Source of the DNA: JALJPB01 sp034111045
GTDB taxonomy: Bacteria; Pseudomonadota; Gammaproteobacteria; Enterobacterales; Alteromonadaceae
NCBI GenBank assembly: GCA_034111045.1
Contig: JAWUYA010000072.1
Coordinates: 8,372-72,371, forward strand
Reading direction: 5' to 3'
DNA: 64,000 nucleotides
Each line of letters starts with the position of its first letter. Within the stretch, counting starts at the first letter, position 1. The notes under the pieces were generated by a model, which saw only the letters and a program-made list of their open reading frames with translations, was not told the origin of the DNA and made no database searches. Both the position numbers and the translations under genes were made by a program. This document shows positions 9,297 through 19,413 of this stretch, piece by piece.

Positions 9297-11222
9297 TTAA
9301 CTGATTTTTAAGCCTGAATTTCGTTTTACTTGCCCTTCAACGCCTTGTTGCCAAACATTACGACTACTTGCAATACTTAAATGCGATTTTGCTCTAGTGA
9401 TGCCTGTGTATAAAAGTTCTCTTGAGAGCAGTCTGTTGTCACTTTTTTTGGGCAATACCATGGCAACATGGTCAAATTCACTGCCTTGAGTTTTATGAAT
9501 GGTCATTGCATAAACGGTTGTAAATTTTGGCAGTCTTGATGGCATGATCCACTTTAGCTCATCTGTACTTGATTCAAATACGGCCATTAGGTGGCCCTCA
9601 TCGTTAAGCCATAGCATACCAATATCACCGTTAAATAAACCCAATCGATAATCATTCTCACTGATCATAATAGGTTGAGTTTGATAAAGTGCATTGATAT
9701 CAGTTATTAAACCTTTAGCATGTAATAAATTTTTCACTTTCTCATTGAGCGATTCAACTCCAAACTCACCTAGACGAGTTGCACATAACAATCTGAATTT
9801 TGCCAAGAGATTAAAAGCGTCGATAACGTCTAAGCAGCTAAACATCGGCTGAAAATACTTTTTTACTAATGTTGATAGCCACTGGTCAATATCATGACTT
9901 AACAATGTCAGTTGTTCACTATGATTGTTTTCGGTTAATAATTGCCAACTGCCCTTTTTGTTTCCGGCTATTACCATGTGTGCTAATAGACCGATACCGC
10001 CTTTACCATCAAATCGTCGACTTTTAGTGAGAAACACTAATTGATCAGCAAAGTTTTTAGGCTGTCGTGATGATTTAAACAGTTTTTTAAATTCAGGTTT
10101 GACAATAAATTCATCTGAAGTTGCTTCAGTTAGGTAGCGTATATTTTGTTGGCTATAGCCTGGATGAGGTCTTGGCGCAATATCTGCTAATACGCTACCA
10201 GCAGCAACTGAGGGTAATTGATCTGCATCACCTAACATAATAACCTTACAATGCTTAGGTAATGCTCTAAACAAACGCGTCATTAAGGCTAAATCAACCA
10301 TAGAAACTTCGTCAATAAGTAAAACATCAAGGCTAAGTTGATTGTCTTTATGATGGCGAAAATTGGGGCTATTGGCAATAACGCCCAGTAAGCGATGTAT
10401 GGTATGGGTTTTAGTGGGTATTAAATCTAAGATATGATCGTCTATTATCCCTCTAAAACCAATTACCGCTTTAACAATAGAGTCAGATAAACGTTGAGCT
10501 GCCTTGCCTGTAGGGGCAACTAAAGCAATACGCAGTGGATTGTCATCTTTAAGCATGAATATCGCGGCAAGTAATTTGATTACCGTATATGTTTTGCCAG
10601 TTCCAGGCCCTCCGGCGATTATGCTAAAATTTTTATTAATCGCATTAGCAACAGCAATTTTTTGCCAATCTATTTCTTGAACTGGCGTTTTTTCTGGAAA
10701 TAATAATTCAATGCTGCTGTTAATTTTATTTTTGGCTTTCGATGATAATTCAACGGTTGCTAATTTATCACTAATATAACGGGATAGTTCGCATTCAAAT
10801 TCAAAATAACGTCTTAGGTACAATGAGTGTTGGTGATAAACAATTAACGCATTATCTTCCGATGCAATATTGATACTATCATCACCCTTGAAGTGATTTT
10901 CGATGACCTCAAGTTCAGGAAAATTAAAACCATGATGAGTCACAATTCCTTGTTCGTCACTCTGATATCCCATTATTTGATTCGCTATACTGCTAAGGGG
11001 TAAGCAGCTATGCCCTGCTCTTAAACTTTTACTTAGACAGATAAAAACATGAAACAAAACTTGAACTTGATTATTTAATACACAACTTTTTTTATCTAAA
11101 TTCACAAGTGCAGCACACGTTTCTTTAGCAAAAAAATAATCAATCGGCATTATTTCAGCAATATTTTTTTGTGCTTGACTAAAACTTGAATAAATCCTGT
11201 CACTATCTTCTCTTTTAATCAT
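9297..11222 (-). CDS. recD: Exodeoxyribonuclease V alpha subunit RecD
   Basis: 5'-to-3' SF1 helicase subunit of RecBCD, which resects double-strand breaks and degrades linear foreign DNA. The 641 residues are close to the E. coli length of 608. Walker A GGPGTGKT lies at residues 204-211, LLIDEVSMVD (Walker B) and MLGDADQLPSV (motif III) follow, and the C-terminal TIHKTQGSEFD is SF1 motif V. The start overlaps the end of recB by 8 bases, which points to translational coupling. Confidence 0.95.
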   Translation of the reverse strand: MIKREDSDRIYSSFSQAQKNIAEIMPIDYFFAKETCAALVNLDKKSCVLNNQVQVLFHVFICLSKSLRAGHSCLPLSSIANQIMGYQSDEQGIVTHHGFNFPELEVIENHFKGDDSINIASEDNALIVYHQHSLYLRRYFEFECELSRYISDKLATVELSSKAKNKINSSIELLFPEKTPVQEIDWQKIAVANAINKNFSIIAGGPGTGKTYTVIKLLAAIFMLKDDNPLRIALVAPTGKAAQRLSDSIVKAVIGFRGIIDDHILDLIPTKTHTIHRLLGVIANSPNFRHHKDNQLSLDVLLIDEVSMVDLALMTRLFRALPKHCKVIMLGDADQLPSVAAGSVLADIAPRPHPGYSQQNIRYLTEATSDEFIVKPEFKKLFKSSRQPKNFADQLVFLTKSRRFDGKGGIGLLAHMVIAGNKKGSWQLLTENNHSEQLTLLSHDIDQWLSTLVKKYFQPMFSCLDVIDAFNLLAKFRLLCATRLGEFGVESLNEKVKNLLHAKGLITDINALYQTQPIMISENDYRLGLFNGDIGMLWLNDEGHLMAVFESSTDELKWIMPSRLPKFTTVYAMTIHKTQGSEFDHVAMVLPKKSDNRLLSRELLYTGITRAKSHLSIASSRNVWQQGVEGQVKRNSGLKIS

Positions 11223-14200
11223 GTGTAAGCTCCTTATCTACATCATTACCCAGAAATATAGCATCGAGCTGTTCAAGCTCTGCACTCGTGATTTTTCGAT
11301 AATAAATGCCTGCACCTCGGTATTTTTTATCGTCAGTCATGCCCCTTAGATAGAAATAATAAATACCACCGAAGTGAACCTCCGGATTATAATCATCCAG
11401 CGCATGTTTTAAATGTCGATGTAGTGCTAAACAATAAATCAGATATTGTAAGTCATAATAATTATTTTCAATATGATGCAATAGATTTTCTTGATGATAA
11501 TGCTCAAACTGGTCACCTAGATGACTTGACTTATAATCACAAACAAAATATTGACCTTGATGTTCAAATACCAAATCAATAAAGCCATGCATCATACCTT
11601 TTAATGACTGGTAACTGGGTAAACGAACTACAGGAGGTGAACTTGGTATATTTAAGGCGCAACGAACACTGGTGCGGTGTGCTGTTAACATTTTAGCTAA
11701 CTGGCCACTACTAGCAGAGACCATTGGAAAATAAAACTCACTTTCTCTGAGTGTTTTATCAAGGGGTAAATCAGCTAAAGTACAATTGGCTTCGGTGAGT
11801 TTTGAGTGAAGAACTTGAACTAGCCACACTTCAAGATCATCTTGCGTAAAGCCCAAGGTGAGTTCACCATATTTAACCAAAGGCCATTTCATACTAGTTT
11901 GCCAATCAGCTTGCTTAAAGTCAGTATGCTCTAATATATCATGTAATAAATTACCTGTGTGTGCACCTTTAGCAAGGGTAAAACGCAGGTAATTACTGAT
12001 TACTATTTGCTCTTGTTGATCAACCATCGACAGATTGGTATTGAATTGATGATCGCGGTCTGGAATTGAAACGCCACCATGACGTAAATTTTTACTTAAT
12101 GCAGAAAAAGAACTTAACCACCAATCACGTTCAATGCGGCCATGAAACTGAGCGACTTGAGGTGTTGCTTGCTCAATTAATTGGTTGCGCGTCAATGGCT
12201 GCGCTGATAATGACTCATTTTTTACTGTTTTATTGGCATCAGTAACTTCATTATTTGAATCATCATAGGCAATGGTTAAAACACCTATTTCTTTTGAGTT
12301 ATCATTATGCAACTCTTGTAAACTAACAGCAATATCTTGATTTTCTTGCCATTTAAGTGTGAGTCCTAATGGTGATTGATGATAATGATCAAATTCAGTT
12401 GTTAATAAATAACATCGTCTTTCGGCACGTGTTACTGCTACATAAAGCAGACGAATACTCTCAGCATAAGCCTCATTAGCCATCGCTTGTTTGGCCGCTT
12501 TACTGCCATCAAGACTTAATACCAGTAGCTTAGATTGATCACACTCCTTTGATTTTTCATCAACATCTTTATGATATTTGATGAAACTAACTTGTCGGGT
12601 ACCAAAACGTAAGGGGTCTTTAAAACGGGTGACAAAGGGTACAAAAACTATTGGATACTCTAGGCCTTTAGCACCATGTTGGGTAATAATTCGAATCAAA
12701 TCATCGTCACTTTCTAGTCGCAATTCGGCTTCAGTGTCTGGATTATCTAAGCTTATTTGCTGCTCAAACCAATACAAAAGCTCTTGTGGTTGACGATGAC
12801 GACCGCTGGCAGATTGTAAAAGTTCAAATAAGTGCAATAAATTGGTTAAAACTCGGTCTTGATCTTTCTCACCAATATGAAAATGTTGATGCATTAATTT
12901 TAACGCCATGGAAATAAAGCCTTTGTTCAACCACTCCTCTCTAAAAGAAAAAAAGCTAAACTTCAAGTTTTGCCACCGAATTTCGTCACATTGCAGTTGA
13001 TACAGTTTTTGTTCTGTATATCCTAATAAACCACAAGCTAAAGCCGCAGTATACCAACGTTCGTTTTCAACAAATAAAATCCCTTTTAACAAAGCTAATA
13101 GCTGTTTGGTTTCATTGCTGTGTAATAAATTCGATCGATTACTTAAAAATACCGAAGCAAGTTGTTTCTGATGTAAAGCTTCTTTTATCGACTTTGCCTC
13201 ACTGCCATCGCGAACTAATATCGCAATATCTTGTGCTTTTAGGCTGTCATCAGTGTTAAATAACCGAATTATTTCATCAGCACACCAATTAGCCATATTC
13301 GTTCTAAAGCTTTGCTTAACTTTCCCCTTACTTGCTTCACTTTCATTGTTAAAATGTACAAATTGTAGCGCTTTACGATCGTTATCAACCGATAAGTTAC
13401 TTTCTAATTTAGCCGATTTTACCGGTAAGTAAGGAATATTATAGCCAAAAACATCACGCCCACTTTCGCTCAAGGCATTACCATAAAACAATCGGTTATA
13501 TGCGGTAACCATTGAAGGAGTAGAACGCCAGTTGGTATCCATTAGCCATTGGTAATCGCAATCTTGCCTTGCTGCTAAGTAAGCAAAAACATCGCCCCCG
13601 CGAAAACCATAAATGGCTTGTTTAGGGTCTCCGATCATGTAAATAGCGGTTTGGCTATCGATGTTATTATCATCAGTATCAAGTTTAGCCTCTGCATGAT
13701 TACTTGTACCCTGTCGATAATAAATGGCTTTTAAAATTGAAAATTGCTGTGGATCGGTATCTTGAAACTCATCCACTAACGCCACCGGATATTGCTTAAA
13801 CAAGGTAGTGGCAAACTTGCCATCACAGTCCTTTTTATCGGATAGGCAATTAGCTAATGTAGTAATAAGATCATCAAAGGTGAGCATATTTTGATTGTCT
13901 TTTTTGATAGCCACCGCTTGACGAATTTGGTAAATACCATCTCTTACTAAGCTAAAAGCTTTAGCCTTGTTAATTTGCTTAACTAAGGTTTTTACTTGCT
14001 CCTTAACCCGGTTTACTTGACTGAATATTTGGCCGATTTCAGTTTTAAACTTTGAACGTCCATAACGCCTGCCATCTATAAATGCATCAGGCATAGTGGA
14101 TAATTGTGTTGGATTAAAATCCTCAACGTTTATAGCCGTCATATTTTTAAGCCAATGCATTAGTACGACGAGTTCAGTTTGTCGAATGTCTTTATCTTCA

Positions 14201-14904
14201 CCCTTTTTTACATCAATTAAATAGGTGACCAAAGAGTGGTGATTTGTTTCTAAGTCTTTTAAGGCTTGTTTGACAAGCTGTAAGAATTCTGACGAAATAG
14301 TTTGTGGAGATAACACGTCGAGTAAGTGTTGATTAGCTATTGCTTGAGAAAAATGCGATAAAAAACTCAGTGGATCAGGCCAGAATTGGGCAAGCAACAA
14401 AAATTCATCAACTGACTCTTGAGCTAATACACGATAATAATCTTGGCATGCTTGTAAAACTAACTCTTGGCTTTCAGCTTCCATTTGGGCATTAAAAGGT
14501 AGACCGCTGGCAAAAGCATGTTGTGACAATACGCGTTTACAAAAGCCATGAATAGTGTAAATAGCTGCTTCATCTAAATAAAGCAACGCGGTTTTTAATA
14601 AAATCAGGGCTTCATTTTTATCAATTTTTATTGCTATCTCAATGAAAAATTCATCTTCTTTAATTAATGCTGACCAGTTGTTTATCGCTTCGCGGATAAA
14701 GCCTTCAATACGACCTCTGAGTTCTTCGGTTGCGTCTTTGGTGAAGGTCATCACTAATATTTTTTCTACAGGTAAACGACGCTCTAACAATAATCTCAAA
14801 TATAATCGGGTAATGTTATAAGTTTTACCTGTTCCAGCACTAGCTTCAATTAAATGTTTACCAATTAATGGGATAGTTTGGGCGTTAAGGTTTTGCATCG
14901 TCAT
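11215..14904 (-). CDS. recB: Exodeoxyribonuclease V beta subunit RecB
   Basis: 3'-to-5' UvrD-like helicase fused to the nuclease domain of RecBCD; 1229 residues, compared with 1180 in E. coli. Walker A EASAGTGKT is at residues 20-28, motif II DEFQDTDPQQF starts at D378, and the C-terminal nuclease centre shows GFIDLVF followed by DYKS with D1123 and K1125. All catalytic residues that I can place are present, so the enzyme looks active. The ATG overlaps the recC stop by one base. Confidence 0.96.
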   Translation of the reverse strand: MTMQNLNAQTIPLIGKHLIEASAGTGKTYNITRLYLRLLLERRLPVEKILVMTFTKDATEELRGRIEGFIREAINNWSALIKEDEFFIEIAIKIDKNEALILLKTALLYLDEAAIYTIHGFCKRVLSQHAFASGLPFNAQMEAESQELVLQACQDYYRVLAQESVDEFLLLAQFWPDPLSFLSHFSQAIANQHLLDVLSPQTISSEFLQLVKQALKDLETNHHSLVTYLIDVKKGEDKDIRQTELVVLMHWLKNMTAINVEDFNPTQLSTMPDAFIDGRRYGRSKFKTEIGQIFSQVNRVKEQVKTLVKQINKAKAFSLVRDGIYQIRQAVAIKKDNQNMLTFDDLITTLANCLSDKKDCDGKFATTLFKQYPVALVDEFQDTDPQQFSILKAIYYRQGTSNHAEAKLDTDDNNIDSQTAIYMIGDPKQAIYGFRGGDVFAYLAARQDCDYQWLMDTNWRSTPSMVTAYNRLFYGNALSESGRDVFGYNIPYLPVKSAKLESNLSVDNDRKALQFVHFNNESEASKGKVKQSFRTNMANWCADEIIRLFNTDDSLKAQDIAILVRDGSEAKSIKEALHQKQLASVFLSNRSNLLHSNETKQLLALLKGILFVENERWYTAALACGLLGYTEQKLYQLQCDEIRWQNLKFSFFSFREEWLNKGFISMALKLMHQHFHIGEKDQDRVLTNLLHLFELLQSASGRHRQPQELLYWFEQQISLDNPDTEAELRLESDDDLIRIITQHGAKGLEYPIVFVPFVTRFKDPLRFGTRQVSFIKYHKDVDEKSKECDQSKLLVLSLDGSKAAKQAMANEAYAESIRLLYVAVTRAERRCYLLTTEFDHYHQSPLGLTLKWQENQDIAVSLQELHNDNSKEIGVLTIAYDDSNNEVTDANKTVKNESLSAQPLTRNQLIEQATPQVAQFHGRIERDWWLSSFSALSKNLRHGGVSIPDRDHQFNTNLSMVDQQEQIVISNYLRFTLAKGAHTGNLLHDILEHTDFKQADWQTSMKWPLVKYGELTLGFTQDDLEVWLVQVLHSKLTEANCTLADLPLDKTLRESEFYFPMVSASSGQLAKMLTAHRTSVRCALNIPSSPPVVRLPSYQSLKGMMHGFIDLVFEHQGQYFVCDYKSSHLGDQFEHYHQENLLHHIENNYYDLQYLIYCLALHRHLKHALDDYNPEVHFGGIYYFYLRGMTDDKKYRGAGIYYRKITSAELEQLDAIFLGNDVDKELTHD

Positions 14905-17900
14905 TACCTAACTGCCTTAATTTTTTTGGTGGGCTGCTTGGACTTTACTTTTTCTAAAGACAGGTACATAGGTAAGTAAATATCAGCAAGTTGCTGCTGA
15001 TATTCAGAGAATATAGGGCATTTGGGCCAAAAATAGTGCATATAACCATCATCCCCTAAAGAAAACATTGCATTAGGGTCTTGCCATAACTTTTCAAAAT
15101 CATTTTGTTCAAATATTTTTACTGGCTTGTTACTCCCTGCCCCTATATTAGCTTTAAACGCTTTATCAGCGATATCTCCATTGAGCAACAATGCTTGTTG
15201 TTGTCCAAGAAAGTAGCTAGCAACCAATTTAGTTAATTGCGCCTTAGCATCAATAACTTGACTAACAATATACTCAGATGTTTTTTGACTTTTGGTATCA
15301 AAATAAAAGCCATGAGTACAGTTAACTTGGCTGATTAGCTCACTGTCTTCGATCAGCTTGTCAGGCATACCAGCAATGTATTGGTCTTGATAAACTTGTA
15401 CTATTAATTGATGAATATAGAGAGTGAATAAATCTTTGGCCTTAGCCGTACTACTACGGTAAAAAATTAATTGCTCTGCTTTTATCGGTAATTTGGCAAT
15501 CAATTTAATTGTATTAACTTTATTTTGAAGATCGGTTATATCAATAGTTATTTGTACATCAATAAGTGCTGGGTTATTGGCGTTTTGTTCAATGATCGCT
15601 TGGCTAAATTCAATACTATCGTTTTGCCAATTTTCAAATACTTTTAACGTGGTCGGTAAATGCGGGAACTTACCGCTAAGGAGTGCACAATTTAGTACGT
15701 TATTGAGTTGCTGTTTAGTTTTTTCTGCACTGCTATATTGTGTCATACACTCTTTTAAAAGTGCTTGTCTTAATAAGTAACTTTCTAAATGATCAATAGC
15801 AAACGGTTCAGCATCATCTAAAGTCATTATTTTTTGGTCTAAATAAAGGTTTAGTTGTTGTTGAGCGAACATTTTTGCTGGGTGTTGATAAAAAGCGATC
15901 AGTTGATCAACATTTAATTCAATTAAAGTGTCAGGCAACTCCTGCTCAATAAATAGTGCTGATGATGAAGTATATTGCTCATTACCTTGTTCTAGCTCGA
16001 TTAGAGGATTTTTTAATTTAAGCCATTTATCATCAAAACAGTTATATTTACCTTGGTAATTCTTATCACTGAAAGCTTGCATCGGCAATTGTCTAAGTTG
16101 GTTCAATGGAGAATGTTGATCAGTGTTGCTTGTGCTGAATTGCCAAGAAAAGCCAAGGGTTAAATAGTCCATTAATTCTTTGAGTACTAATGAAGCTTCT
16201 TTGGGTTTATTGCTCTTGATATTTCGGCCCTGATAACTTAAATATAAAGACTGACGAGCAGAAATGAGGGCTTCAAGAAATAAGTAACGGTCATCACCTC
16301 GCCTTGACCTATCGCCAAGTTGTGGAGGTGTGCATTCCATTAAATCAAAACCCAGTGGTTGACGTTGCCTAGGGAATTTACCATCATTAAGACCTAAAAT
16401 CGCAATAATTTTAAAAGGAATACTGCGCATGGGCAGCATAGAGCAGAAAGTAACTTGTCCAACCATAAATTGTCTACCCGGGTCTGGTTGACTAAAATGA
16501 TTATTTAAAAAATCTTGAACAATTAATAATGAAATATCCTGCTCAAAATGTGCATGTCCACAATATTCAACTAATGAAGCAATGGCCTCATCAATGAGTC
16601 TGAAACTTTGTTCACTTTCGATGTCAAATAAATTATCTAATAGTGATAATAAGTAACTTTGCCAGTTCACTGCAGTACGCGCCTTAGTAAGGCTTTGTGC
16701 TGAAAACTGAAGTTGCTCAATTATTAACAGTAGTTTACCTAATAAAATAGCATCGTCTCCCTCAATTGAAGGAATTAACAGCTGATTTTGGTAAATAACT
16801 TCACCTTGGCCAAAATTATCTCCAAATGCAAAGCCACGTAAGAGCCTTGATAGTCCTTGTTGCCAAGTGAAACAGTTATTTGAATGGGTGGATTGAAGTA
16901 TTTTTTCTTTATGCGCTTTATCTAAGCCCCAATGTATCGAAGCTTGATCTAACCATAAGGTTATTTTTGCTAGTTCATCAAGGGTAATATCAAACTTTAT
17001 TTGCATAGCGGGTAACCGCAATAAAGCGATAAGCTGAGAAACTGCAAATCGACTATCGGGTAAATTTAAAATATCACTAAAGGCGGCAATAATCGGTTCT
17101 GCATCTTTAGCGCTTCTATCGGCTATTGAGCATGGCAGTGGTGGAATTTCATCGTCTAGTGCTTGCCATCCTCTAGTGAATACCGCATTGACAAAAGGAG
17201 CATAATTTTCGATTTGTGGACACATCACTAATACATCTTTTGGTGTTAATGAGCTGTCTTGATTAAATTGGTGCAATAACCAGTCGTGTAATCCCTGCAC
17301 TTCTCTCAGTGGGCTATGGCAACTGGTGATGGTTATTGAATCATCTTGTTGATCAACTGGGTCAAGCCTCTTATCGGTTAAGCTCAGAATGTCTTGTTGA
17401 ATTTGAGCGAGGACGGTGGTTATCTGCTCAGGATTTTGTGCGGCTAACTGCTCAAACAGTTCGATATTAACACTGCTATAATTTTGCAACAGCGCCATAA
17501 ACTCTCTACCTTGCTGACCAAGATTTGCCAATAACGGATTGCCAACAACATCAATAGTATCAGCGATGCCATCAACCCAATTTTTGATCGCCTTCGCCGC
17601 TTGTTTTTCAGTAATAATATCACCCCAATAGGCAAAACAAGGATTGAGATGGAAAAAATGAATATCAATATGCTCGCTTAAGGCATTAATAAACTCTAAC
17701 CACATTGGTGCCATAGCATTAATACCAAAAAATGAAATTCTTTTAGGTAATGATATTTTTTTATTGGCAATGTTAGCTATAGCGTCTTGTAATAAAGAGG
17801 CAGGATTGTAAGGCTGGTCTTTTATCAAAAGCTGCCAAAGTTTAGCTTGCCATAATGTCAGTTGTTTGAGTTCATTTTGTCCAATCAATTGATCATCAGG

Positions 17901-18464
17901 CCTGAGGTGTTTTGTTAATGAGTCAAGTGACGTTAGTCCGCTATGCCAACTATCAATCCATTCAGGTCGAAAAATTAGGTATTGTTCGTAAAGATCGGCT
18001 AACTGCCCAGCTAACTGATAACATTTTAATAATGCTTTATCCTGACTTACATCGTCTTTATTATCTCCAGATACTTCAATACACTCATCAGTAACAACGC
18101 GCACTTCTCGCCAGTAAGTCGTTGCCGGAGCAAAATCATTATCATCACAGACAATATCGCTCGTTAGCAGGGTATAAATGCGCCATGTTAAGACTTCTCT
18201 TGAATACGGTGATTGCTCGGGCACATTTTCATCACTAGCTAGGCTGCGGAGTGTTTTCCATAAAAATTGAGCAGGTAACGCGTAACGAACATTCATACTA
18301 ATGCCGCGTTGTTTTGCTAAAGATAAGTTAAGCCAATGCTGCATCCCTGCATTTTGCACTACTATTGTTTCTTGAGAGAATACAGGTAATGGAGAAACCT
18401 GTTGAATTTTGTCTAACAAGGCTAATAAATTTTCCATTTTATTAGCAGGATATAGATAGATCAA
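14904..18464 (-). CDS. recC: Exodeoxyribonuclease V gamma subunit RecC
   Basis: Chi-recognition subunit of RecBCD, 1186 residues (E. coli 1122). It is a degenerate helicase/nuclease fold without a Walker A, as expected. The start (MIYLYPANKMENLLALL), VMCPQIENYAPFV and the LGLNDGKFPRQRQPLGFDL segment are typical RecC. First gene of recC-recB-recD. In E. coli ptrA lies between recC and recB; here they touch. I see no LexA box in the upstream spacer. Confidence 0.95.
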   Translation of the reverse strand: MIYLYPANKMENLLALLDKIQQVSPLPVFSQETIVVQNAGMQHWLNLSLAKQRGISMNVRYALPAQFLWKTLRSLASDENVPEQSPYSREVLTWRIYTLLTSDIVCDDNDFAPATTYWREVRVVTDECIEVSGDNKDDVSQDKALLKCYQLAGQLADLYEQYLIFRPEWIDSWHSGLTSLDSLTKHLRPDDQLIGQNELKQLTLWQAKLWQLLIKDQPYNPASLLQDAIANIANKKISLPKRISFFGINAMAPMWLEFINALSEHIDIHFFHLNPCFAYWGDIITEKQAAKAIKNWVDGIADTIDVVGNPLLANLGQQGREFMALLQNYSSVNIELFEQLAAQNPEQITTVLAQIQQDILSLTDKRLDPVDQQDDSITITSCHSPLREVQGLHDWLLHQFNQDSSLTPKDVLVMCPQIENYAPFVNAVFTRGWQALDDEIPPLPCSIADRSAKDAEPIIAAFSDILNLPDSRFAVSQLIALLRLPAMQIKFDITLDELAKITLWLDQASIHWGLDKAHKEKILQSTHSNNCFTWQQGLSRLLRGFAFGDNFGQGEVIYQNQLLIPSIEGDDAILLGKLLLIIEQLQFSAQSLTKARTAVNWQSYLLSLLDNLFDIESEQSFRLIDEAIASLVEYCGHAHFEQDISLLIVQDFLNNHFSQPDPGRQFMVGQVTFCSMLPMRSIPFKIIAILGLNDGKFPRQRQPLGFDLMECTPPQLGDRSRRGDDRYLFLEALISARQSLYLSYQGRNIKSNKPKEASLVLKELMDYLTLGFSWQFSTSNTDQHSPLNQLRQLPMQAFSDKNYQGKYNCFDDKWLKLKNPLIELEQGNEQYTSSSALFIEQELPDTLIELNVDQLIAFYQHPAKMFAQQQLNLYLDQKIMTLDDAEPFAIDHLESYLLRQALLKECMTQYSSAEKTKQQLNNVLNCALLSGKFPHLPTTLKVFENWQNDSIEFSQAIIEQNANNPALIDVQITIDITDLQNKVNTIKLIAKLPIKAEQLIFYRSSTAKAKDLFTLYIHQLIVQVYQDQYIAGMPDKLIEDSELISQVNCTHGFYFDTKSQKTSEYIVSQVIDAKAQLTKLVASYFLGQQQALLLNGDIADKAFKANIGAGSNKPVKIFEQNDFEKLWQDPNAMFSLGDDGYMHYFWPKCPIFSEYQQQLADIYLPMYLSLEKVKSKQPTKKIKAVR

Positions 18465-18605
18465 AATAAGCCCTTGATAGGAAATAAATTAATTAAATTT
18501 AATCACATAGCGAAGTCGAACACTAGTTATTTTCTAAAAATAAGCAGTAAACAAAAAGCTTGGCTCTTTATTAATTAGTGCGAGATAAACAAGTTTGCGG
18601 AGAGG

Positions 18606-18962
18606 TTAACAAATAAAATCTAGATGCTGTTGATATAAATCACCTAATAGTGGCACTGCTCTTTCAACCCCTTTAAGCGCAAAGTAAAGCCCATAAAACC
18701 ATGCAGCAATAACGCCCAAATTTAACACCCAGCCAATCAGGGGAATAAAAGATAATAAACAGCCTGTAATAATAAGGCCTAATGATTGTCTTAAATGAAA
18801 ACTCGATAAACTAGATTTATGATGACCATAAATAATGAGGGCAAGCAACCAGCCTGCTAATGTGAAATAACTAACCACCGCGACAAAGTGTGCCATATTG
18901 TAATTATTCTCAACATTATTCTTGGACCGCTCTCTGGTATTTGTGCTTTGATGATAATGCAT
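18606..18962 (-). CDS. DUF4870/Tic20-like membrane protein
   Basis: 118 residues: a short polar N-terminus, then three or four hydrophobic helices from about residue 24 to 100, with the FHLRQSLGLIITG loop characteristic of the DUF4870 type. Function unknown; likely an inner-membrane protein. The ribosome-binding GGTAA before the ATG can pair with TTACC just upstream (18967-18982), a small hairpin that might hide the site. M23 is a possible alternative start. Confidence 0.72.
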   Translation of the reverse strand: MHYHQSTNTRERSKNNVENNYNMAHFVAVVSYFTLAGWLLALIIYGHHKSSLSSFHLRQSLGLIITGCLLSFIPLIGWVLNLGVIAAWFYGLYFALKGVERAVPLLGDLYQQHLDFIC

Positions 18963-19371
18963 ATTTTTACCTTTTTTGGTAAGGCCTCAATTTAAACGTA
19001 CACCTAAATTAGGATTTCAACAAGTTTCAATTTTTCAGTAAAAGCTCTTGTGATCAACATTTATACAGTAATTAATTGAGATTACAGGGGTATTATTTTG
19101 ATACTTTTAAATGCTGTGTGGGAGAGCGATACGGTAACAATGCAGATCTGTTGACAATGAGTATTAATGCGACAAAAAAAGAAAACTAAAGATATATTGA
19201 TAATCAGTGAGGTAGCAAGAGTAAAGGAACCTGATATTAGCATTTACTTAAAAATTAATTAGTGCTTATGCATTAAAGCTGTTTTTTATTCACCAGGTAA
19301 TTTAACGAAGAAATAAATAACTTAACAATCAATTAGCAGGCACACTACAAAAATAAAATTATATTATAAAA
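18963..19371. other. About 410-base gap, no firm gene
   Basis: AT-rich spacer. The only open frame worth noting is a 31-codon plus-strand frame at 19167-19262, lysine-rich at its start and without a good ribosome-binding site; I do not call it. The terminator of the following gene borders this gap. Confidence 0.5.
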
Positions 19372-19399
19372 AATAAAGACACTGAACAGTGTCTTTATT
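19372..19399 (-). terminator. Rho-independent terminator of the long GAPDH gene
   Basis: A perfect 12-bp stem with loop GTTC on the minus strand, followed by an AT-rich stretch containing TTTTTT. It lies 14 bases past the stop codon of the gene ending at 19414. Confidence 0.85.
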
Positions 19400-19413
19400 A
19401 TCAAAACTCATCT

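Noticed and set aside
19167..19262. 31-codon frame MRQKKKTKDILIISEVARV
   Set aside because: Short, weak ribosome-binding site, no known relative; could be chance in AT-rich spacer.
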